Source: CAIQQQ01 sp040399685 (GTDB lineage Bacteria; Pseudomonadota; Alphaproteobacteria; Acetobacterales; Acetobacteraceae). From it: a stretch of DNA of 64,000 nt. Under the pieces are notes generated by a model, which was not told where the DNA came from, made no database searches, and saw only the letters and a program-made list of their open reading frames with translations. The DNA is taken from contig JBBART010000026.1 of assembly GCA_040399685.1 (NCBI GenBank), forward strand, positions 1-64,000, written 5' to 3'. Below are positions 24,502 to 34,014 of this stretch, piece after piece. Made by a program: the position numbers and the translations under genes. Positions within the stretch are counted from its first letter, which is position 1. Each line of letters starts with the position of its first letter.

Positions 24502-26378
24502 GGTGTTTTCCTGACGGGCGGAATTGCGTCAGCGACGCGCTGGGCGGGCAGGTCGCGCCGTCCGGCCGGGTCGCGCGTCAAGACTTCGGTCATGATGTCA
24601 CGCGCGATCGGGGCGGCCGCGGCGGCGCCGGCATTGCCGTGCTCCACCACCAAGGCCAGCGCATAGCGCGGTGCGTCCGCCGGGGCGAAGGCCACGAACA
24701 GCGCGTTGGGGCGGAATTCCCACGGCAAATTCTCGGATTTGTAGCCCTTCTCGCGCTGTTCGCGGGTAACGTTGCGCACCTGTGCCGAGCCGGTCTTGCC
24801 GGACATCTGCACACCGGGAATTGCCAGTCGCGCCAGCGGCCCGCTGCCGCCTTGTTCGTTCACCACCGCCCACATGCCATCATGAATCGCGTGCAGCGAC
24901 TTGTCGGCAAGGCCCATCAAGGGCCAGTCCTCGGCCTTGGCCCCAGGTTGTAGCACGCCGCCAAGGCTGCGCGTCAGATGCGGTTGCACGGCGCGGCCGG
25001 TGGCGATGCGGGCGGTCATGGTGGCGAGGCTGAGGGGGGTGAGCTGCATATAGCCCTGGCCGATGCCAGACACGATGGTGTCGCCGATATTCCACGCCTT
25101 GCCTTGCCCCTGGCGCCAGGCGCGGGTGGGCATGAAGCCGGTGCGCGTGCCAGGCAGTTCGACATCCAGCTTCACGCCGAGGCCGAAGCGGTTGGCCATG
25201 GCAGCGATGCGGTCCATGCCGGTGCGGCGCGCGATTTCGTAGAAATAGACGTCGCACGAGTTTTTAATGCCGTCGCGCAGGTTCATCGAGCCATGGCCGT
25301 ATTTCGACCAGCAATGATAGCGGCGATCGCCAAAATCCAGAAAGCCAGGGCAGTTCACGCTGTCAAACGGCGTGATGGTCTTGGCCTCAAGCCCGGCGAC
25401 GGCCACCACCATCTTGAAGGTGGACCCTGGCGCATACAGGCCGGATGCCGCCTTGTTGATCAGCGGCGCCTTGCGGTTCTTGGTCCATTCCGCCCATTGC
25501 GCCTGCGACACACCGGAGTTGAACAGGCTGGGGTCGAACGACGGATTGGTGCTCATGGCCAGGATTTCGCCGTTGCGGGCATCCATCACCACCGCACTCG
25601 CGCTCTCGTCGCCCAGCCGGTCCAGCACGGCTTTCTGCAACCCAACATCGATGGTGAGCTGGATGTCCTGGCCCTGGGTGCCTTCCTGGCGGTCCAGTTC
25701 GCGGATCACCCGACCGACGGCGTTGACTTCCAACTGCACGGCGCCGGCCCGGCCGCGCAGGTTCTGGTCGTGGAATTTCTCCACCCCTGCCCTGCCAACG
25801 CGCATGCCTGGCAGGGCGAACATCGGGTCTTCGGCCACATCGTTCTCATTCGGCGGCGCCACATAGCCCACGATGTGGGCCAAGGCCGGGCCGAACGGAT
25901 AAAGTCGCGTGGTGCCGACATCGACCAGGATGCCCGGCAGGTCCGGCGCGTTGACCTCGATGCTCGCCATATCCTCCCACGACAGGAACTCGCGGATGGT
26001 GATGGGGATGAAGCGGCGGTGGCGACGCAATTCGCGTTCGATGCGGACACGCTCATGGTCGGCCAGCGGCACGATCTTGGAGAAATTCTCCAACGTGGCG
26101 GTCACGTCGCCGGTCTGCTCGGCGATCAGCAGGGCGCGCCAGTTCAGCTTGTTGCCAGCCACCGGGATGCCGGCACGGTCCAGCAGGCGGCCGCGTGGCG
26201 GGGCGATCAGGCGCGCGGAAATGCGGTTGGTCTCGGCCAAGGTGGCGTAGCGGGCGCCCTCCACCACCTGCACCTGATACAGCTTGGCACCCAGCGCGCC
26301 CAAAGCTGCGATCTGCGCCCCACCGATCAGCAAGGCGCGGCGGGTGAACACGCCTGTGCGTTTGGTTTCCCGTCTCAT
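24498..26378 (-). CDS. mrdA: Penicillin-binding protein 2
   Basis: 626 aa. N-terminal TM anchor (RALLIGGAQIAALGALGAKLYQV), pedestal domain with APPRGRLLDRAG, then a transpeptidase domain with SxxK (PGSTFKM), S-x-D (NSCDVY) and KTG (SGKTGSAQ). It cross-links peptidoglycan during side-wall growth with RodA. Both flanking genes overlap it by 4 bp. Confidence 0.97.
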   Translation of the reverse strand: MRRETKRTGVFTRRALLIGGAQIAALGALGAKLYQVQVVEGARYATLAETNRISARLIAPPRGRLLDRAGIPVAGNKLNWRALLIAEQTGDVTATLENFSKIVPLADHERVRIERELRRHRRFIPITIREFLSWEDMASIEVNAPDLPGILVDVGTTRLYPFGPALAHIVGYVAPPNENDVAEDPMFALPGMRVGRAGVEKFHDQNLRGRAGAVQLEVNAVGRVIRELDRQEGTQGQDIQLTIDVGLQKAVLDRLGDESASAVVMDARNGEILAMSTNPSFDPSLFNSGVSQAQWAEWTKNRKAPLINKAASGLYAPGSTFKMVVAVAGLEAKTITPFDSVNCPGFLDFGDRRYHCWSKYGHGSMNLRDGIKNSCDVYFYEIARRTGMDRIAAMANRFGLGVKLDVELPGTRTGFMPTRAWRQGQGKAWNIGDTIVSGIGQGYMQLTPLSLATMTARIATGRAVQPHLTRSLGGVLQPGAKAEDWPLMGLADKSLHAIHDGMWAVVNEQGGSGPLARLAIPGVQMSGKTGSAQVRNVTREQREKGYKSENLPWEFRPNALFVAFAPADAPRYALALVVEHGNAGAAAAAPIARDIMTEVLTRDPAGRRDLPAQRVADAIPPVRKTP

Positions 26379-26926
26379 GCGTGTTCAGGCTCTGCCAGCG
26401 TCTGGTGGGCGCGGGTCAACAGCACGGCCAGGATGGGATACAACCCAGCCCCCAGGGCCGCCTGAAACATCGCCTCGCCAGGGGGAAAAAGTCGGAAAAC
26501 CAGGAGCGATGTCAGGGCCCATTGCAAGGTGGCAGCCCCGGCCGCCACCGCGACAAAGCACAGCCACACCGGCAGAAAGCCAAGCCGCACCAGGTTCCGG
26601 CGCCAGCGCAAAGCAACGCCGTGGGCCAGCAGCAAGGTCAGCACGCCCACGCCTGGCGGGGCATAGCCCAACAGGTCGCACAGCAGCCCCAGCAAGAACA
26701 CCGCCACCGGCGGCATCGAGGCAGGGCGGAACAACGACCAGAAGAAAACGCAGCACAAGGCCGATGCCGCCTGCAATTCCGGCTGGCCCGGCAGGCCCAG
26801 CGGGGCGGCGGTGGCAAGCAACACCAACGCAGTGGTGGACGCCGGAAAGCTGCGCCGCGCCGCCATGTCCAGTCGGCGCCAAATGCTTTGCCTGGGGCGG
26901 ATGCCCGGAAGGCGTTGTATGTTCAT
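26375..26926 (-). CDS. mreD: Rod shape-determining protein MreD
   Basis: 183 aa with five to six hydrophobic helices and no soluble domain; PVAVFLLGLLCDLLGYAPPGVGVLTLLLAHG is the most typical MreD stretch. It is identified by position between mreC and mrdA with ATGA overlaps as much as by sequence. It joins MreC and RodA in the elongasome. Confidence 0.92.
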   Translation of the reverse strand: MNIQRLPGIRPRQSIWRRLDMAARRSFPASTTALVLLATAAPLGLPGQPELQAASALCCVFFWSLFRPASMPPVAVFLLGLLCDLLGYAPPGVGVLTLLLAHGVALRWRRNLVRLGFLPVWLCFVAVAAGAATLQWALTSLLVFRLFPPGEAMFQAALGAGLYPILAVLLTRAHQTLAEPEHA

Positions 26927-27789
26927 TTCTTTTTGTCTGGCGGCGATTTCGCAATGGCCGTTTCGGGCGGCAGAACGCCCCGCAGGCCGTAATCGAACAG
27001 GCGCACCACCTCCAGACGATCCAGCCGGGCCAGTGGCTCGACCTCGGCCACGTTGTTGGCGGTGTAATGCACAACGCCTACCGGCAGGCCGGCCGGGAAC
27101 GCATTCGCCTCGGCGGACGTCACCACGCGCTCGCCCTCGACCGGCTGCACACCTTCAGGCCAGAACATCAGGCGGGGACGGGTGCCGTTGGTGCCAGACA
27201 GCATGGCATGGGCGCGGCTGCCTTCCAGAATGACCGGGATGCGGCTGTTCATGTCGGTCAGCAGCAACACGCGGGCGGAGCGCGAGCCAAGCTCCGTTAC
27301 CCGGCCCACCAGCCCGCGGTCATCCAGTGCGATCTGGCCCTTGACGATGCTGTGATTGGGGCCGGCGGACAGCAGCACGGCGCGGGCATACACCCCCCCG
27401 GCATCGGCCACGACACGCGCAGTCACGTAGCTCGGCGTCGGGTCCGGCACCCAACTGAGATTGGCCTTCAGCGTGACGTTCTCGGCATCCAGCGCCAGCG
27501 CCACCGATTGCCAGCGGCGCAGGCGTTCATTCTCATCCCGCAGTCGCGCGTTGTCCTCAAAGATGGTCAACATCCGACGCATGTTGTCGATGGCGGTTCG
27601 CGTGTTGGCCAATGGCTCGGCAATCACGCCATACAGCGGCGCCAGCGCATCGGCCAACGCCATGCGCGCGCGCTCGGCCAGCAGCGCATCGGCCTTGCCC
27701 AGCAGCATGAGGCCGAACGCCGCGGCAATCAGCACAGGCAGTGTCAGCTTGGCCAACGCCTGCCGGACGGGGATGGACAGCCTAATCAC
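26923..27789 (-). CDS. mreC: Rod shape-determining protein MreC
   Basis: About 288 aa from a GTG at 27789 (VIRLSIPVRQALAKL) with AAGGA 11 bases upstream; another GTG at 27834 would add 15 unlikely residues. TM helix TLPVLIAAAFGLMLLGKA, a periplasmic coiled coil (RTAIDNMRRMLTIFEDNARLRDENERLRRW), then the MreC beta domains (VLLSAGPNHSIVKGQIALDDRGLVGRV). It organises the elongasome in the periplasm. Confidence 0.95.
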   Translation of the reverse strand: MIRLSIPVRQALAKLTLPVLIAAAFGLMLLGKADALLAERARMALADALAPLYGVIAEPLANTRTAIDNMRRMLTIFEDNARLRDENERLRRWQSVALALDAENVTLKANLSWVPDPTPSYVTARVVADAGGVYARAVLLSAGPNHSIVKGQIALDDRGLVGRVTELGSRSARVLLLTDMNSRIPVILEGSRAHAMLSGTNGTRPRLMFWPEGVQPVEGERVVTSAEANAFPAGLPVGVVHYTANNVAEVEPLARLDRLEVVRLFDYGLRGVLPPETAIAKSPPDKKK

Positions 27790-27917
27790 AGGCGAACACG
27801 TCCTTGCGCGAAAATAGGCGGAATGGTGAGCCACGACTCATCGTTCGGGCATCATAGCTCAACCGGTACCGCCTGTCCTCACTTCATGTTGCGCGATGTT
27901 TCAGAAAACGACCGATA

Positions 27918-28961
27918 TCAATACATCGATGTCAGCACGTTGCGCAGGCGCTTCATCTCCTCCAGCGCCCGACCGGTGCCGAGGGCCACGCATTGGAGCG
28001 CGTCTTCGGCCACCACAACCGGCAGGCCGGTCGCGTCGCGCAGCACCTGGTCCAGGCGGAACAGCAGCGCGCCGCCGCCGGTGAGCACGATGCCCTTGTC
28101 GACGATGTCGGCGGCGAGTTCCGGCGGGGTGTTTTCCAGCGCCACCTTCACGGCCTCGACAATCTGCGTCACCGGATCGGCCAGGCTTTCGGCGATCTCG
28201 CGCTGGCTGACCAGCACTTCGCGGGGCACGCCGTTCATCAGGTCGCGGCCCTTGACCTCGCGGTAAGGCCCTTCCTCGCCGTCATAGCCGGCGATGGCGG
28301 CGCCGATGTCCATCTTGATCTTCTCGGCCGAGCTTTCGCCGATCAACAGGTTATGGTTGCGACGAATATAGCTGATGATCGCTTCGTCCATCTTGTCGCC
28401 GCCGACGCGCACGGAACGGGAATAGACAATGCCGCCGAGCGAGATCACGGCCACTTCCGTGGTGCCGCCGCCGATATCGACCACCATCGAACCCGAAGGC
28501 TCCGTCACCGGAAGGCCGGCGCCGATCGCGGCGGCCATTGGCTCTTCGATCAACAGCACCTTGCGCGCACCGGCGCTCTCGGCACTTTCCTGAATGGCGC
28601 GGCGCTCGACGGCGGTGGAGCCGGACGGCACACACACAATGATCATCGGCGAGGCAAAACCACGACGGTTATGCACCTTGCGAATGAAATGCTTGATCAT
28701 TTCCTCGGCCACTTCGAAATCGGCGATCACGCCGTCCCGCAGCGGGCGAATGGCTTGAATATTGCCCGGAGTGCGGCCCAGCATCTGCTTGGCCTCTTCA
28801 CCAACCGCCAGCACCATTTTTTTGCCGCGCACATCGGCGATCGCCACCACGCTCGGCTCGTCAAGCACGATGCCGCGACCCTTGACATAGACAAGCGTGT
28901 TCGCCGTGCCGAGATCGATGGCCATGTCGGCTGACATGAAGCCAAGCATGCGAGAAAACAT
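27918..28961 (-). CDS. mreB: Rod shape-determining protein MreB
   Basis: 347 aa actin-like ATPase. Phosphate and adenosine motifs are intact (DLGTANTLVYVKGRGI, VVDIGGGTTEVAVISLGG, VLTGGGALL). Membrane-associated filaments direct side-wall synthesis. First gene of the mreBCD-mrdA-rodA series; a gap of about 130 bp before mreC leaves room for a separate promoter. Confidence 0.98.
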   Translation of the reverse strand: MFSRMLGFMSADMAIDLGTANTLVYVKGRGIVLDEPSVVAIADVRGKKMVLAVGEEAKQMLGRTPGNIQAIRPLRDGVIADFEVAEEMIKHFIRKVHNRRGFASPMIIVCVPSGSTAVERRAIQESAESAGARKVLLIEEPMAAAIGAGLPVTEPSGSMVVDIGGGTTEVAVISLGGIVYSRSVRVGGDKMDEAIISYIRRNHNLLIGESSAEKIKMDIGAAIAGYDGEEGPYREVKGRDLMNGVPREVLVSQREIAESLADPVTQIVEAVKVALENTPPELAADIVDKGIVLTGGGALLFRLDQVLRDATGLPVVVAEDALQCVALGTGRALEEMKRLRNVLTSMY

Positions 28962-29015
28962 GAGGGACCTTCCGGGAAACCTGAGCAGGGCGGGAATTGC
29001 GTGTAAGTGCCGGGC

Positions 29016-30405
29016 TTAGACCCGCCTTGGCAAGGAAGCAAGGCCGAGCGCCCGCCCCTTTCGGTCACGCACCGGGATTTCCAGATCTCCGAACGTGCGG
29101 AAACGCAGGAACGCTCGACCCGCCGGCACGGTATGGGCGATGGAACAAGGCTGACCGGACAAATCCCGCCAGGGTTTGATGTTCCAGGCGGCCAGCGCCT
29201 GCAGGCCAGCCAGGACCACGATGCTGATTTCAATCGCACGCGGAGCATCGTGCGGGTCAATGCGCAGGGTGGCGTCGCCGTCGGTCCAACGCCAATCAGC
29301 CTCGACCATATGAAGGCCGCCGGCGAAGGTTTGCGAATCCACCACCACACCGCCCAGTGAGATGCGTTTGATCGCCGCCCCCAGACGGCGGCGATCGCCA
29401 ACCGGTCTGGCATGCGCGGGCACGAGGCGCACCCGCGCCGTGCCGGCCGGGAGCATGGCAAGCGGCACACCCCTCCCGGTGAAAGTCAAAAGCGCGGTGC
29501 GCGGCAGCTTCGCGTGGGCCCGCAGAGCCAGGCGAGTGCGCACTGCCTCCAAGGCCGGGCAGGTTTCCACCAACTCAGCGCAGGCGCTACTTGTCCAGGC
29601 GGTCTGGTCGCGCACACCGAACGCGGCGACCAACGCCGTGGTTTAGACATTGGTGAACGCATCGCGGTTGCCGGTGTCCAGACAACTCTCCGCCGGCATG
29701 CCCTCGGCTTAGATCACGTCATGCGAGTTGAGTTCGACATGCCATTACGTGATCGCCTCCACCTGCTCCTGCACGATGGCGGCGTCGTTGATCAGATGGC
29801 GCACCGGGATCAGCACGCCATCGACATACACCGCATGTTCCGGCGATAGCCGCAGGTCGCGCAGCGGCATGCCATCGGCAAAGGCGTTGGCAGACACGCG
29901 CACCGGCAGAACCTCCAACGGACGCGGAGGCGGGCAGGGTGAGAATTCCGGTGCCATGGGCGAAGCAGGGCAGCGGGGTGGAAATCGTGGCGGTCACGTC
30001 GTTACTGTCGCCCAGCGTGATGTCTACCACGAGCAACGTCCCGCTGGACGCCGAGATCTGATCGTCATCGCCCGTCGTGGCGCCGTTGACCAAAATGCCG
30101 CCGTCATCAAACCCTCGAAAGGTTGCCGACGACTTGCTGCCGTAATTGCTCTCGCCGACCGCGCCTGTGTTGAACAGAACATTGTCGTACCGGACGAAAA
30201 TGGTACCCAACGGCGAATTCTGCCCGAACCCGGCCGAGCCCACCATCGTCACGCTTTCACCGTCGAACGTGCCGATCATGCTGTTGATGTAATGGCCGCT
30301 ATGGGTCGCGTCGTCGCTCAGCGCGTGCTGCGCCACGCTGGCCAGGGTGCCGGAATACGTGCCGGAGATCGTGTGGGTTTAGGTGGTTGTAATCGCCACG
30401 GCCAT
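29016..30405 (-). pseudogene. Decayed Hint-domain protein
   Basis: A reading frame starts at ATG 30405-30403 (MAVAITTT) and hits TAA at 30381-30379. The same frame then runs TISGTYSGTLASVAQHALS and continues to the Hint-domain opening CFAHGTGILT near 29950. About 40 residues expected next are missing and the frame shifts. The remainder (PLEVLPVRVSANAFADGMPLRDLRLSPEHAVYVDG, VRHLINDAAIVQEQVEAIT) then meets TAA at 29747-29745, again at 29711-29709 (between SHDVI and AEGMPAES), and at 29645-29643, before an open tail (RRLGAAIKR, EADWRWTDGDATLRI) to 29016. Four stops, a deletion and a frameshift make it a clear pseudogene. Related full-length proteins are common in Acetobacteraceae. Confidence 0.88.
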
Positions 30406-30438
30406 CGGTGCGGACTCCCGGACCTCGTGCGCGAATGC

Positions 30439-30467
30439 AACACCTCACATTTCTGTGAGGTGTTTTT
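30439..30467 (+). terminator. Hairpin plus T-run, intrinsic terminator shape on the plus strand
   Basis: Ten-base arms 30439-30448 and 30455-30464 are perfect complements around a 6-base loop, and the T-run continues to 30467 on the plus strand. No plus-strand gene ends here; leuA, the likely user, reads the other way, where no T-run follows. It may be a remnant or work imperfectly for leuA. Confidence 0.55.
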
Positions 30468-30512
30468 CAGTACGTATCAAACTACAACCCAGACATACCG
30501 GTTTTCCCCTGT

Positions 30513-32090
30513 TTAGGCCGACAGCGCCTCCGGCGCGGTGCGGGCGCGCTTGACCAGCAGCTTGTTCAGCGCGTGCAGATAGGCGCGGGTGGCGGCGACA
30601 ATCGTGTCGGTGTCCGCGCCCTGCCCGTCCACCATCTTGCCGGCTTCTTCGAGGCGCACAGTGGTGCGGGCCTGGGCGTCCGTGCCCTCGGTCACGGCGC
30701 CGATGCTGAACAGCACCAGCCGCGCCTCGTGCGGGAAAAGATCGCGAATGGCGGTGAAGGTGGCGTCCACCGGGCCGTCGCCGGAGGCGCTGGCGGCATG
30801 CAACACGCCGTCGATCTCCAGTTCCAGCTCTGCCTTGGCCGGACCACGTGAGCCGGCGTGCACATCAAGCGACACGAAGCGGATGCGGTCGTGATCGCGC
30901 ACGATCTCGTCGTCCACCAAAGCGGAGATGTCTTCGTCGTAGACCACCTTCTTGCGGTCAGCGAGGTCCTTGAAGCGGCGAAAGGCATCGTTGATCTGGT
31001 TGTCGCCGATCTCGCCATAGCCCAGCGCCCGGAGCTTGTCGCGGAAGGCGGCACGGCCGGAATGCTTGCCCATGACCAACAAATTCTTGGTCAGGCCCAC
31101 CGATTCCGGGGTCATGATTTCGTAGGTGGCGGCGTTCTTCAGCACGCCGTCCTGGTGGATGCCGCTCTCATGGGCAAAGGCGTTGCGGCCGACGATAGCC
31201 TTGTTCGGCTGCACATCGAAACCCGTGATGGTGCTGAGCAGCTTGGAGGTCATCATGATCCGCTCGGTCACGATGCCGCTGCGGCACGGAACCGCATCGG
31301 GGCGGGTGCGGATGGCCATCGCCACCTCTTCCAGCGCCGCGTTGCCGGCGCGTTCGCCGATGCCGTTGATGGTGCATTCGATCTGGCGCGCACCGGCAGC
31401 CACGGCGGCCAGCGTGTTGGCCACGGCCAGGCCCAGATCGTTATGATTGTGGGTGGAGAGGATGATCTTCTCCACGCCCGGCACACGCTCGCGCAGCATG
31501 GTGAAGATGCGCGTCATATCGGCCGGCAGCGAATAGCCGACGGTGTCGGGGATGTTGATGGTGGTGGCGCCCGCCTTGATGGCGGCCTCGACGCAGCGGC
31601 ACAGGAAATCGGGCTCGGTGCGGCTGCCGTCCTCGGCGGACCATTCCACGTCGTCGGTATACTGCCGGGCCAGCGTGACCGAATCGATGGCCAGTTGCAG
31701 CACCGTCTCGGGTTCCATGCGCAGCTTGTATTTCATGTGCAGCGGCGAGGTGGACAGGAACACATGAATGCGCCGGCGCTCGGCATCGGCCACCGCTTCG
31801 GCGGCCGCGAGAATGTCGGCCTTGCTGGTGCGCGCCAGGCCCGCGATGACGGGGCCGCCCTTGATGGCGCGGGCGATGGACTGCACGCTCTCGAAATCAC
31901 CGGGCGAGGCGATGGGGAAGCCTGCCTCGATGACGTCCACACCCAATTCGGCCAAGGCCTCGGCCATGCGCAATTTCTCGGCGAGGTTCATGGAGAAGCC
32001 GGGCGATTGCTCACCGTCGCGCAAGGTGGTGTCGAAAATGATGACGCGGTCGTCGGCGATGGTGCCGAAATTCGGATGATTGATGATCAT
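30513..32090 (-). CDS. leuA: 2-isopropylmalate synthase
   Basis: 525 aa. DRVIIFDTTLRDGEQSPG, STHNHNDLGLAVAN and NGIGERAGNAALEE are the catalytic/metal motifs; the C-terminal LeuA regulatory domain (about 390-520) provides leucine feedback. It condenses 2-oxoisovalerate (made by the ilv genes a few kb away) with acetyl-CoA. The ATG at 32090 has GAGGAAG at ideal spacing; an ATG at 32117 lacks one and is the less likely start. Confidence 0.96.
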   Translation of the reverse strand: MIINHPNFGTIADDRVIIFDTTLRDGEQSPGFSMNLAEKLRMAEALAELGVDVIEAGFPIASPGDFESVQSIARAIKGGPVIAGLARTSKADILAAAEAVADAERRRIHVFLSTSPLHMKYKLRMEPETVLQLAIDSVTLARQYTDDVEWSAEDGSRTEPDFLCRCVEAAIKAGATTINIPDTVGYSLPADMTRIFTMLRERVPGVEKIILSTHNHNDLGLAVANTLAAVAAGARQIECTINGIGERAGNAALEEVAMAIRTRPDAVPCRSGIVTERIMMTSKLLSTITGFDVQPNKAIVGRNAFAHESGIHQDGVLKNAATYEIMTPESVGLTKNLLVMGKHSGRAAFRDKLRALGYGEIGDNQINDAFRRFKDLADRKKVVYDEDISALVDDEIVRDHDRIRFVSLDVHAGSRGPAKAELELEIDGVLHAASASGDGPVDATFTAIRDLFPHEARLVLFSIGAVTEGTDAQARTTVRLEEAGKMVDGQGADTDTIVAATRAYLHALNKLLVKRARTAPEALSA

Positions 32091-32409
32091 GGCTTCCTCG
32101 GTGGCCTCACTGGCCATTCTTTGTGAACACGACTGTAATCCCAGGGGTCCCCCTGAGCCATGGCCACGCTCAACCGCGCGGCATCATGCCCAGGGGCGGG
32201 TAAGTCGAAGAAGGAGGCTGAGGGTTGCAAGCCGAACACCGGTGCGCACCGTGCGGCGGGCAAGCTTCTTCGCGCCCTTGAGGGCAACAATCGCCACCAC
32301 GGAACGGGCAGCGCAGCTCGCAATTTGTGCGGCAATCAGCATGGAAGAGAGGCTAGCGGCGGCTCCAGAACGATGCAAGCATCACCGCCATAAGTTGAGG
32401 GGAAACACC
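32091..32409. promoter_or_regulatory. Divergent control region between leuA and a 2-hydroxyacid dehydrogenase
   Basis: No supported gene. A palindrome with 6-base arms around TC lies at 32142-32155, about 50 bases upstream of leuA, and could be an operator. I find no leucine-rich leader peptide or attenuator. The plus-strand end carries the GAGGGGA ribosome site of the dehydrogenase at about 32397-32403. Confidence 0.4.
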
Positions 32410-33402
32410 ATGCATAAGCTCGTTCTCTGCCGTGCATTGCACGCGGACGCGATGGCCATGATCGAAGCACGATCAGACATCGAGCTCACCGTTCTCACCA
32501 CCGCCTTCCGCGGCCCGCCGATGCAGAAGGAACTCGCCGCCACCATCGCCGATGCGGACGGCATCATGGTGGGGCTGGAGAAAGTGGATGCAGGCCTGCT
32601 GGCGACGGCCAAGAGACTGCGGGTGATCAGCCGGTTCGGCGTGGGCTACGATTCCATCGACATCCCGGCCTGCACCCGCCAGCGCGTGCTGGTGGGCGTG
32701 GTGAACGGCGCCAACGATCTGTCCGTGGCCGAGCACGCCATGATGCTGATGCTGGCCGTGGCCCGCCGCACCGTGGAGATGGACAGCTCGGTCCGCGCCG
32801 GCACCTGGATGATGCAGGAAGGCCGAAGGATGCGCGAACTGGCCGGCCGCAGCGTGATTGTGGTGGGCTATGGCCGCATCGGCACCCGCGTGGCGCGGCT
32901 GTGCGCCGCGTTCGGCATGAAGGTGATGGTATGCGACCCCGCCTTCCCCACTCCGCGCATCGCCGCCGACGGCTATGAGCCCGTGACGGACCTGCTGGAA
33001 GCCGTGCCGCGCGCGGATGTCATCACCCTGCATTGCCCGCTGAGCGATTCCACACGGCACATGGTGGATGCGACCTTCCTGGCGCGCATGAAATCCGATG
33101 CCTGGTTGATCAACACCGCCCGCGGCGGCCTGGTGGATGAGGCCGCGCTGATCACGGCGCTGACCGACGGCACCATCGAGGCGGCCGGTCTGGACGTTCT
33201 GGTGCAAGAGCCACCGGCGGCCGACAACCCGCTGTTCAAGCTGCCCAACGTGGTGCTGGCGCCGCACAACGCGGCAGCGCCGCTGGAATCCTACGCCAAG
33301 ATGTCCATGCGCGCGGTTCGCAACCTGCTGGACACGCTGGATGGCGTGATCGACCCTGGCTACACGGTCAATCCGGAAGTGCTCGGCCGCAACGCTGCCT
33401 GA
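32410..33402 (+). CDS. D-2-hydroxyacid dehydrogenase (phosphoglycerate dehydrogenase-like)
   Basis: 330 aa, NAD-dependent. The Rossmann motif VVGYGRIGTRVA and the catalytic triad Arg (NTARGGLVDE), Glu (LVQEPP) and His (APHNAA) are all present. It lacks the C-terminal ACT domain of many SerA enzymes, so it may act on another 2-hydroxyacid rather than 3-phosphoglycerate. It has a strong GAGGGGA site. The MgtC-family gene starts 4 bp after its stop. Confidence 0.9.
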   Translation: MHKLVLCRALHADAMAMIEARSDIELTVLTTAFRGPPMQKELAATIADADGIMVGLEKVDAGLLATAKRLRVISRFGVGYDSIDIPACTRQRVLVGVVNGANDLSVAEHAMMLMLAVARRTVEMDSSVRAGTWMMQEGRRMRELAGRSVIVVGYGRIGTRVARLCAAFGMKVMVCDPAFPTPRIAADGYEPVTDLLEAVPRADVITLHCPLSDSTRHMVDATFLARMKSDAWLINTARGGLVDEAALITALTDGTIEAAGLDVLVQEPPAADNPLFKLPNVVLAPHNAAAPLESYAKMSMRAVRNLLDTLDGVIDPGYTVNPEVLGRNAA

Positions 33403-33406
33403 TCCC

Positions 33407-33844
33407 ATGCTCGCTTATTCCGAGCATGTCATTCCGATCGTGATTGCAGCCCTGCTGGGGGCTGCAATCGGGGCGGAACGGGAGTGGCGGCGGCATCCGG
33501 GCGGGCTGCGCTCGTGCGCCCTGGTGGCGGCCGCATCATCTGTGTTCGCGCGGATCGCGGTTGGATACGGCGGAAGCAATCCAGGTGCCGGATTGGGGGC
33601 AATCGCCACCGGCGTGGGTTTTCTGGGCGCCGGCGTTATCCTCCATCAAGGCAATCATGTGCGTGGATTGTCGACGGCCGCCACGTTCTGGTCGGTTGCC
33701 GCCATCGGCACTGCCAGCGGGTTGCTGGAATACCCGATGGCAGGGGCGCTGACATTGGTGGTGTTCTTCGCCCATGTGGCGCTGCGGCCGCTGTCCGCCT
33801 GGATCGAACGGCGCGCGCCGCCGGAGGACCAAGGGCCGCGTTAG
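33407..33844 (+). CDS. MgtC/SapB family membrane protein
   Basis: 145 aa with four helices and the family signature GAAIGAEREWRRHPGGLRSCALVAAASSVF, then GFLGAGVILHQGNHVRGLSTAATFW. This is the MgtC membrane domain without the C-terminal ACT-like domain. MgtC-type proteins are tied to Mg2+ limitation and membrane-potential control. It is probably co-transcribed with the dehydrogenase. Confidence 0.9.
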   Translation: MLAYSEHVIPIVIAALLGAAIGAEREWRRHPGGLRSCALVAAASSVFARIAVGYGGSNPGAGLGAIATGVGFLGAGVILHQGNHVRGLSTAATFWSVAAIGTASGLLEYPMAGALTLVVFFAHVALRPLSAWIERRAPPEDQGPR

Positions 33845-33879
33845 GTTTACGCGCCGAGTAATCGGCGGGATAGGAAGGT

Positions 33880-34002
33880 CTTCTTTTTCTGAAGAAAAAG
33901 AAGCAAAAAGACTTTCATTCATTTTCGGTAAGTGGCGCGGCAGATGCTGCGCCATTTACCTGAATTCATAAAGTTTTTTGGTTCTTTTTTTCAAAAAAGA
34001 AC
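33880..34002 (+). repeat. Three-hairpin intergenic repeat, copy B
   Basis: Same orientation as copy A. Opening hairpin 33880-33903, closing hairpin 33981-34002. The centre (around 33932-33960) forms a GC stem with different bases from the other copies. It fills the convergent gap between mgtC-like and mltA. Confidence 0.9.
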
Positions 34003-34014
34003 ACTTCCTCCAGG

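Noticed and set aside
29016..29633. Independent 205-aa hypothetical gene
   Set aside because: It is in frame with the upstream Hint-domain remains and represents the tail of the same broken protein, with no ribosome site of its own.
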